64,000 nt of DNA from Pantoea conspicua. GTDB lineage: Bacteria; Pseudomonadota; Gammaproteobacteria; Enterobacterales; Enterobacteriaceae. The translations under genes were made by a program, and so were the position numbers. Below are positions 54,935 to 64,000 of the stretch, one piece after another. The notes beneath the pieces are model-generated. The model searched no databases. It saw only the letters and a program-made list of their open reading frames with translations, and was not told the origin of the DNA. The stretch spans positions 119,536 to 183,535 of the forward strand of contig NZ_MLFN01000001.1 of assembly GCF_002095315.1 (NCBI RefSeq). The letters are read 5' to 3'. Within the stretch, counting starts at the first letter, position 1. The number at the start of each line of letters is the position of its first letter.

Positions 54935-56281
54935 CCCTTCTCTGACGCTCCGGCTGACGGCGATTTTTACGCTGATCATGGCGATGGCCTGCGGCGGCAT
55001 CAGCCTGATTCTGTATAAAGCCTTGCGCAGCGAACTGGTCTGGCGGGACGACCAAACGCTGATTAACCGGGCGGCTCAGTTAAGGCAACTGCTTGAAGAT
55101 GGCGCGCATCCCAGTTCGCTGCCGCTCTACTTCAATCGGATGGTCGATATCCGTCAGGACATTCTCAGTATCCGTTCGCAGCATGAGCAAAATGTCAGCA
55201 TTAATCATACCGGGATTACCTTGCCCGACCTCTCGCCCACGCCGGTCAACAGTCCACCCAGTGAGAAACAGTTGCACCGCTGGATCAATGCGGACAATAC
55301 GGAAGCGTCGGCGTTAAGCTGCAGGCAAATTCATCGCTCGGGCCGGTAACCATTACGCTCGCCCGGGTCGCGCGCGCGCGAGCGCTGATGCTGGAGCGTT
55401 ACCGCCAGCAAAGCATTCTGGTTTCACTGGCGGCCATTTTGCTTTGCGCTGCCGTCAGTCCGTTGCTTATTCGCCGGGGATTACGGGCGATCGGCCGGTT
55501 AAGTGAGATTGTGGCAGAAACGGCCAGTGATCGGTTAAACCAGCCCGTGCCGCTTCAGGCTATTCCGCAGGAGCTGCTGCCGATTGGCAACGCGCTTAAC
55601 GCGATGCGCCAGCGTCTATCGACAGACTTTATCCGTCTGACTCAGTTTGCCGACGATCTGGCTCATGAAATCCGCACGCCCATTAATGTGTTACTGGGCC
55701 AGAATCAGGTCGCGCTGGGGCATCAACGCTCAGCCGCTGAGTACCAGACGCTGCTCGAAGGGAACATTGAAGAGCTGGAGAGCCTGTCCCGACTGACTGA
55801 AAACATTCTCTTCCTGGCGCGCGCGACTCACCACAACATCAAACTCGATAAAGAGGTCTTCCTGCTGCCGGACGCGCTGGAAATCCTGATCGACTTTCTT
55901 GAACCGGTTGCGGAAGAACAGCAGAAGGTCATCGAGCTTCACGCCGCAGGAAATATTAGTGCGGACAGAATGCTTTTCCAGCGTGCGATAAGTAACCTGC
56001 TGATCAATGCCATACGCTACTCGCCTGAAAACAGAGTGATTCGGGTCAGCACGTCCCATCAGCCTGACTACGTAGAGATTGAGGTGTCAAACGCCGGTGA
56101 AGAGCTTGCAGAGCCAGAAAAGTTATTCGAGCGATTCTGGCGAGGCGATAACGTCCGTCATACCGCCGGAAGCGGGCTGGGACTCTCATTAGTGCGCGCA
56201 ATCGCCACCTTACATGGCGGCAGTGCGTACTACCGACACGAGCAAGGAGACAATATTTTTGGTCTTCGTCTGCCTTCCTGA
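54924..56281 (+). pseudogene. Sensor histidine kinase partner, single-base frameshift
   Basis: The N-terminal part (MVYSPSLTLRLTAIFTLIMAMAC) has one membrane segment and a periplasmic sensor region. The frame breaks near 55300: NTEASALS in one frame becomes the expected VGVKLQANSSLGPVTITLARVARARAL in another. The second frame carries a second membrane segment, HAMP region, H-box (FADDLAHEIRTPINVLLG), N-box (LLINAIRYSP) and G-box (AGSGLGLSLVRAIATLHGG). All catalytic parts are present if one missing base is restored. Heavy-metal-type sensor kinases are about 450 residues, which this would match. Confidence 0.82.
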
Positions 56282-56573
56282 GCGATAGCGTCGGCGTATG
56301 GCCAACAGGCCGGAAGGATGGAGAATTGATTGAGCCTGACGCGCGTTAAGTGCAGCAGCGGCCCGGGCTGTGAAAACAACGTGATGCCCTGTGACGTCGC
56401 GATGATAAGAATGCCGGGCATCAGATATATATTGAGGTCCGGCACCACACCGGTTGATCGGAAAGCACAGGCTAGCAGATTTCAGTCACGTTTTGACCGT
56501 AAGGCCCGGCACGTTCATCAGTTGCGCCGGGATTCGGAGGGCGTTGGCCCGCGATGAATTCAGGAACGGCTCT

Positions 56574-56867
56574 TTAAAGGCCAGCCCCTTCAACCAGCAC
56601 GAAGGTTCCGGTCGCGGCACCTGCGCGTAATAATCGGGCTGCCTGATAACCTGGGCTTTCGTAAAAACGTCTGGCTTCGGCAAAAGAAGCGAACTCAAAA
56701 ACCACATGCCGTTCATGAGTCTCTCCTTCAAGGTTTTCATACTGCCCGGACCAGGCGATGATCTTTGGATTAAAGTCCTGCATAGCTTCACCGGCAGCGC
56801 TGGCATATTCAGCATAGGCAACCGGGTCCGTTACCGTGACGTGTGCAATTAAATAACCTTTATTCAT
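56574..56867 (-). CDS. DUF1330 protein
   Basis: A 97-residue ferredoxin-like-fold protein (KGYLIAHVTVTDPVAYAEYASAAGEAM, KIIAWSGQYENLEGETHERHVVFEF, RRFYESPGYQAARLLR). The DUF1330 family has no firmly known reaction. The start is ATG 56867, with AGGAG 12 bases upstream and a GAGAG closer. Monocistronic, convergent with the two-component genes. Confidence 0.85.
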   Translation of the reverse strand: MNKGYLIAHVTVTDPVAYAEYASAAGEAMQDFNPKIIAWSGQYENLEGETHERHVVFEFASFAEARRFYESPGYQAARLLRAGAATGTFVLVEGAGL

Positions 56868-57169
56868 CTCTCTTTCTCCTGGGTTAACAGCAATCTGTTT
56901 CATTCAGGTGTGAACCTGACGGTAATGGGGCAGAGACGGTGAAATTATCTTCTTAATCAGAAGATTGAGAAATTCAGCGTCACGTTCCACCGTGTTTTGT
57001 TTGTGCATCTTCAGCCAGCGCGCTTGTTAATCGATGCGCTGTCGCGAGTGATGGCTGACAGCCGCAATGATCAGCCAGGCGGGATACGCGGTGTGAAAAC
57101 AGTTTATTAACTCTTTACAGGGTGATAAATAATCGAAAAAATAACGTACTGTTAATCTGAGAGAAAACA

Positions 57170-58075
57170 ATGAAAAATCTGGAGGCGTTAATCATCTTTG
57201 CGCGCGTAGCGGAAATGAAGAGCTTTACTCAGGCGGCAGAAAGTCTGGGTATCCAGAAAGGGCGGGCATCTTTGGTGATTCGTGAACTCGAACAGGAAAT
57301 TGGCGCAACGCTGCTACACCGGACAACGCGGACGGTACAGCTGACTGAAGATGGGCGGGCTTTTTATACGCGTGCCTGCGACCTGCTTTCAGAAGCTGAA
57401 GATTTACATTCAATGTTTTCTCATGGCGAGATGTCACTGCGGGGACGGATACGCATTGATATGCCAGCGGTGCTGGCGCAAAGCGTGATAATTCCCGCGC
57501 TGCCACAGCTGCTGGCTGCACATCCGGAACTGGAGATCGAGCTTTCAAGTACCGATCGCCGGGTCGATTTGGTTCAGGAAGGATTTGATGCGGTGATCCG
57601 CCTGGGACCAATCGTTGATGAGACGCTGATTGCCCGTCCACTGGGGCAGCTACGCATGATCAACGCTGCCAGTCCGGACTATCTGGCGCGCTTTGGCGTA
57701 CCTCACTCTATTGACGATCTGCTGAATCAGGGACACAGAATGGTTCATTACACGCCGGCTTTTGGTGCAAAGCCGGAGGGGTGGGAGTATCCGGCCGGTG
57801 ACGGCTACACATCGCTGATGCTACCCGGTGCCATGCGGGTCAATAGCGTACCGGCTTACCATGAAGCCGGGCTGGCCGGTCTGGGCTTAATTCAGGGCGG
57901 TTATTCCACACTCGCGCCCGATATCCAGTCTGGCAGGCTGATTGAAGTCCTTCCCGACCTGCGTCCCAGGCCGCTCAACGCCTCTTTTGTCGTCGCGCAC
58001 CGGCGAAATCTGTCGCGGCGTGTCAGGGCGTTTATGCAGTGGACTGAAGAGATTTTAAAACCTTATTTTAACTGA
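57170..58075 (+). CDS. LysR-family transcriptional regulator
   Basis: A 301-residue regulator with N-terminal HTH (IFARVAEMKSFTQAAESLGIQKGRASLVIRELE) and a LysR effector domain (IRIDMPAVLAQSVIIPALPQLL, VDLVQEGFDAVIRLGP). The divergent DUF1330 gene begins about 300 bases away and is a plausible target. Ribosome binding site GAGAGAAAAC before ATG 57170. Confidence 0.87.
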   Translation: MKNLEALIIFARVAEMKSFTQAAESLGIQKGRASLVIRELEQEIGATLLHRTTRTVQLTEDGRAFYTRACDLLSEAEDLHSMFSHGEMSLRGRIRIDMPAVLAQSVIIPALPQLLAAHPELEIELSSTDRRVDLVQEGFDAVIRLGPIVDETLIARPLGQLRMINAASPDYLARFGVPHSIDDLLNQGHRMVHYTPAFGAKPEGWEYPAGDGYTSLMLPGAMRVNSVPAYHEAGLAGLGLIQGGYSTLAPDIQSGRLIEVLPDLRPRPLNASFVVAHRRNLSRRVRAFMQWTEEILKPYFN

Positions 58076-59010
58076 TCCCGCAGTAATTCTTGCGACAGGT
58101 AAAATGGAGTGCGGTATGTCTGTTTCGAGGACAACGCTGACATTCGCTAAGTCGCGGCTTCATCTATGCCTCCTGATACGGGCTTGCGGCTGGCCGACAC
58201 AAAATAAATGATGGGGGTAATAATAAGGTCCGCTCCTGGCGAAAAGCGATTGTGGAGAGACCATTTTTTAACAGAGAGGCAGGGTTCCTGGTGAGGATCG
58301 ACCTGTTACGGGTTCTTCATTCAGCATGCTCAGCGCAACAGGCCTGGCAGCCCGCTTTGCATTATATCTCTGGATATAACCTATCAACGAATCGGTAAGA
58401 CACAACCCGTCATTTTTTCGGCCCCTTCCCCCTCAAAAATATCTTCCGGCGTTAAAAAGTGTTTCTCATCATATGCTCCGAAAAGATGGCTGAACGGCTC
58501 GGCTCTGAGGCCAGAAATTCTGTATGTCATGCTGTCTCCTTTGGTTATCAGCATGACATTAGCGAGCTTTTAAAGGAAAAACTCGCTGTTTCAGGTCAGG
58601 GAAATGTCGGTGAAACTCCAGTACATTCAGAACCTGCCAATGACGTATGCGACAGGCCGCAACCCGAGAAATCGTGCCCAGTATCGGCATCCCTTTACGC
58701 AGTAAACGGCGGCACTAACTGACTGCACGGCCGTTGTATACAGCCCGCCTGATTAAAGATTAGCGGCCGATCAGCCGATAAACATCGACGGCGACGTTTT
58801 TTCCTGAATGGTGTCACAGAGAGGTTTCAGCACATTTTGACTGGCAAAATGGCCCTGCCGGAGAGGCTGGAGCCACAGCCATCGCTCATGAAAATACTCA
58901 CCTGATCGAACCTCTTAGCAAAGCCTCTGCCTGGCGGGGCGGTCAGGTAGCCTGCAACGATCAGTTCTACGCTTATTTAGTCACGTCAGCCAACAACGGA
59001 GCCGAACACC
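58076..59010. other. 935-base region without a clear gene
   Basis: Between the LysR gene and the PAS-GGDEF gene. One possible fragment on the reverse strand (58384-58530) is listed separately. A plus-strand frame at 58459-58722 overlaps it but has no ribosome binding site or recognised domain. The rest holds no promoter, tRNA or repeat that I could support; it looks like decayed sequence. Confidence 0.5.
58384..58530 (-). pseudogene. Possible DUF1203 protein fragment
   Basis: A 48-residue frame starts at ATG 58530 with a strong AAGGAG ribosome binding site and begins MTYRISGLRAEPFSHLFG, like the N-terminus of DUF1203 proteins (normally about 150 residues). Downstream, a shifted frame (DSLIGYIQRYNAKRAARP) may be a further remnant. 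Very short; could be a decayed gene. Low confidence. Confidence 0.3.
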
Positions 59011-60387
59011 ATGAACACTATGATCAAACCTGCTTTTTCCGCTGTTTGGTCTACCAACGCCCAGGGAATTTGCATCACCAGTCAGGAAAACCCGACTGGC
59101 CTGATGCCCGCGCTTAAAGGCGTCACGCTGAGTAAATGGCTGAGGTTGGCACAGGCTGATGATGATGCCAGGATCGCGCTACAACTGATTTCGGCGCTGG
59201 AAAGTGTGAAACCTTTTCATATTGAAGTGCCGATTCATTGTCTGGATGGGAAGACGCGGCATGTGATTGTTTCTGGCCTGCCGGACTGTCCGGCATCGGC
59301 TTCACGCCTGCAATACAGTGGCTTCATTATGGATATCAGCGGGCACCACAAAGCAATTGATGACGCGCAGCGCGCGGCGGCGGAATATCGGCTGTTAATT
59401 GAAAACAGCACTGACCTGATCGCTCATTGCGACACTGACGGCAGGTATGTTTCGATTTCGCCCTCTTACAGTGAAATGATAGGCTGGTCAGCCGATGAAA
59501 TTATCGGCCAGCGGGTGGTGGATTATCTCCATCCTGATGACCGCGCACCCGCTATGGATGCACTGATACACCTGTCAGAAGGGGGTGTGCTTCCGGACGT
59601 GGTCGAGGTGCGCAAGCTACATCGTGACGGCCACTATATTACGCTTGGCACCAGGGCGTGCGGCGTCAGCGATCCTGCCACAGGCAGTAACATCGGTGCT
59701 GTGCTGGTTTCGCGCGATATCACGCGTGACAAGCAAAGGATGCGTAAGCTGGAGAAACTGGCGACTCGCGACACGCTGACCGGGTTGCCCAACCGTGCCT
59801 GGATAAACGACCAGGTTAGCTGCATGCTTGCGCAGGACGACGATCTGACTTACACCGCGGTACTGTTTATTGATTTGAATGGCTTCAAGGCGGTGAATGA
59901 TTCAATGGGCCATGCATCCGGCGATGTCTTGCTAAAACAGGTTAGCGAACGGCTACAACACTGCATGTGTTCGGGCGACTCGGTGGCCAGACTGGGCGGC
60001 GACGAATTTTTGGTGGCAGCGAAGTGCTATAGCGGTGAGGCGGCGTCAGCTATCGCGCAGCGTATTCTGGACAGTCTGAAAGAGCCCTTTATTATTAATG
60101 ATAAGGACCTCCGTATCGGGGCGTCGATTGGCATCAGCCTCGCACAGTTTGGGGCGGCATCGGCTCAAATGTTATTTGAACAGGCTGATATCGCGATGTA
60201 CCAGGCGAAAGCACGACGTGACGGCTCATACCGGTTTTTGAGCCAGAAACGCTTACGTCAGGTGAATAGCCCGCTTTGCCTTCTGACCCTGTTTGAGAGA
60301 TCTCGCCAATACTGCCCGTTTTTTGCCTTTATCCTGTTCTTACAACCTGAAATGATTCCATTGTCCGGCGACACGGCAGATCGTTAA
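59011..60387 (+). CDS. PAS-GGDEF diguanylate cyclase
   Basis: A 458-residue protein. Two PAS-like regions (about residues 20-120, and 125-240 with ISPSYSEMIGWSADEIIGQRVVDYLHPDD) precede a GGDEF domain (active-site RLGGDEFLVAA), which makes cyclic di-GMP from GTP. The inhibitory RxxD I-site that normally lies five residues before GGDEF is absent (CSGD here), so product feedback may be missing. No membrane segment. The last 45 residues (QKRLRQVNSPLCLLTLFERS and on) look unrelated to the family and may reflect frame drift. Upstream sequence is low in recognisable genes. Confidence 0.85.
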   Translation: MNTMIKPAFSAVWSTNAQGICITSQENPTGLMPALKGVTLSKWLRLAQADDDARIALQLISALESVKPFHIEVPIHCLDGKTRHVIVSGLPDCPASASRLQYSGFIMDISGHHKAIDDAQRAAAEYRLLIENSTDLIAHCDTDGRYVSISPSYSEMIGWSADEIIGQRVVDYLHPDDRAPAMDALIHLSEGGVLPDVVEVRKLHRDGHYITLGTRACGVSDPATGSNIGAVLVSRDITRDKQRMRKLEKLATRDTLTGLPNRAWINDQVSCMLAQDDDLTYTAVLFIDLNGFKAVNDSMGHASGDVLLKQVSERLQHCMCSGDSVARLGGDEFLVAAKCYSGEAASAIAQRILDSLKEPFIINDKDLRIGASIGISLAQFGAASAQMLFEQADIAMYQAKARRDGSYRFLSQKRLRQVNSPLCLLTLFERSRQYCPFFAFILFLQPEMIPLSGDTADR

Positions 60388-60509
60388 CTCCGCTGAAGTG
60401 AAAACAGCGCATCGGAGTAGCCTCCGGATGATTATACCTGCCGCCTGTCCGTGTATGCGTGTGCTTATCGCTCAGCGAGGGTAATGGAAAAACTTTTTTA
60501 GTCTATTAA

Positions 60510-62045
<1,536 letters not shown>

Positions 62046-62080
62046 ATAAATGCACGGCGAAGCCCGCCGTGCAGCCTCTT

Positions 62081-63100
<1,020 letters not shown>

Positions 63101-63104
63101 TTAA

Positions 63105-63932
63105 TCAGGCTGAGTAGTTCAACAGGTGAATGCTGTTACGAATTTCGCGGATGATGTCCGCGTCCTGCCAGTCATTCATCATTGATGAGAACGGTTCAAA
63201 GGCATAAAGGCCGGTGTAGCCCATTTTTTCCAGCCGCTCGACCTGCTGCTTGCTGCGTAAGCGATCGTCGGCGCTGAGCATGATGCGCTCTTCATCGGTG
63301 AGCTGGGCGACAGGACGTGGATCGGTGACGCCAGAAAGGTGAACCAGTCCGATCTGCTGCACATCAACGCCCTGTTCGAACGCTTTTTCGGCGTCCTCAT
63401 ACAGATGATGATGGAAGGTATCAATCAGCAGCCGGAACGGGACACCTGCTTCTTTGATCAGCGTCTGCGCCAGTGCTGCCGAACGCAGCGAACTTTGCGG
63501 AAAGCCGAGTGGCTCCACCAGCCCCTGAATGCCGAACTCAGCAAACAGCGGCCCTAAGGTTTTCAGCGCAGCGATGGTATCCGCCGCGCTGATTGGGGTG
63601 CCGTCATTAAGTGGACAGAGCACCAGAGACGCCGCGCCGACGGCCTGAGCATCGCTCAGCAGCTGGCGGGTGCGCTGCAGGACAGCCTCATTAAGCTGGT
63701 TAAAGGGGTAGACCGCATTGATCGTGACGATCTCAATACCGGACTGACGCGCCAGCGCGTTAACCTCTTGACCGGTCAGATCGTCAGTCACGCGCCCGCT
63801 TTTCATATCGTTGCGCAGTTCAACTTTATTAATTCCCAGCTGCGTCACCAGATTGAAAAAGCGTTCGATGCTCAGGTTGGGGGCAATTTTGCGATTGATA
63901 CAGAAACGCGAGGTAGCAATAGATAAAGTCAT
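63105..63932 (-). CDS. Xylose-isomerase-like TIM-barrel protein (inositol-cluster type)
   Basis: A 275-residue AP-endonuclease-2/xylose-isomerase-like fold protein (KVELRNDMKSG, LVLCPLNDG, GLVEPLGFPQSSLR, LLIDTFHHHLYEDAEK, LYAFEPFS). Glu, Asp and His residues in these segments are the usual metal ligands. Probably an inosose isomerase, epimerase or dehydratase working with the adjacent IolG-type enzyme. The start is ATG 63932, with AGGAA 7 bases upstream; the Met two codons earlier has no spacing for it. Confidence 0.82.
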   Translation of the reverse strand: MTLSIATSRFCINRKIAPNLSIERFFNLVTQLGINKVELRNDMKSGRVTDDLTGQEVNALARQSGIEIVTINAVYPFNQLNEAVLQRTRQLLSDAQAVGAASLVLCPLNDGTPISAADTIAALKTLGPLFAEFGIQGLVEPLGFPQSSLRSAALAQTLIKEAGVPFRLLIDTFHHHLYEDAEKAFEQGVDVQQIGLVHLSGVTDPRPVAQLTDEERIMLSADDRLRSKQQVERLEKMGYTGLYAFEPFSSMMNDWQDADIIREIRNSIHLLNYSA

Positions 63933-64000
63933 AGCCATTTCCTGAAAATAAGGTGTGCGTGAAATTGGGTGAATAGCAATCGGTTATGCACCCGGTAGGC

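Noticed and set aside
58459..58722. Forward frame of 87 codons in the gene-poor gap
   Set aside because: No ribosome binding site, no domain, and it overlaps a better-signalled reverse fragment; not supported as a gene.

Overview
The window looks like a gammaproteobacterial Enterobacterales genome, most probably Pantoea or a close relative (Erwiniaceae). This is an inference from overall protein similarity to E. coli counterparts, GC-rich codon use and gene mix; no rRNA or tRNA marker is present. Whether the replicon is the chromosome or a large plasmid cannot be decided from the sequence.

Layout. (1) About 1-12,856: the right end of a siphovirus-type prophage. It holds tail tube (partial), tail chaperone, a moron gene with its own promoter and terminator, tape measure, tail-tip proteins, NlpC/P60 protein, TipJ-like protein and a tail fibre/spike. 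These are followed by an AT-rich reverse-strand trio that looks like a lysogenic-conversion (surface modification) module, then a LexA-box-controlled pair whose second gene resembles pre-cleaved UmuD'. The prophage ends inside a glutaminase gene, which is cut after about 200 codons. (2) 12.8-22.2 kb: metabolic and transport genes (CynX/NimT-type MFS, a small lipoprotein, an OrtT/GhoT-type membrane toxin, fucO-like dehydrogenase divergent from a DhaK-DhaL fusion kinase, LysR, a YbcL-like periplasmic protein, an alpha/beta hydrolase with an Asp nucleophile, and a frameshifted ABATE/CGNR regulator next to three palindromes). (3) 22.2-35 kb: proP, then a putative organosulfur cluster. It contains an aminotransferase, two complete NlpA/MetQ-type importers, a BisC-type molybdoenzyme, a 2-oxoglutarate/Fe(II)-type oxygenase and a GldA/HcxA-type dehydrogenase; a TetR-quinone oxidoreductase pair follows. 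(4) 36-52 kb: an almost complete maltose regulon (malGFE divergent from malK-lamB-malM; malQ-malP divergent from malT) interrupted by a Phd-Doc toxin-antitoxin pair. MalT-box-like and CRP-like sites lie in the divergent promoters. malP and malT each carry a single-base frameshift as given. (5) 52-64 kb: glutathione peroxidase, a GlcG/HbpS-like secreted protein, an OmpR-type two-component system (sensor frameshifted), DUF1330, LysR, a PAS-GGDEF protein, a DHA2 MFS exporter, and two inositol-type catabolic genes at the right edge.

The most notable points are the sulfur cluster with two non-identical NlpA systems, the prophage accessory genes (moron, conversion trio, SOS-controlled HumD-like pair), and the set of single-base frameshifts (malP, malT, sensor kinase, CGNR regulator). 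The frameshifts may be real decay or uncorrected sequencing indels. Domain family names were assigned by reading the protein sequences; no search was run.
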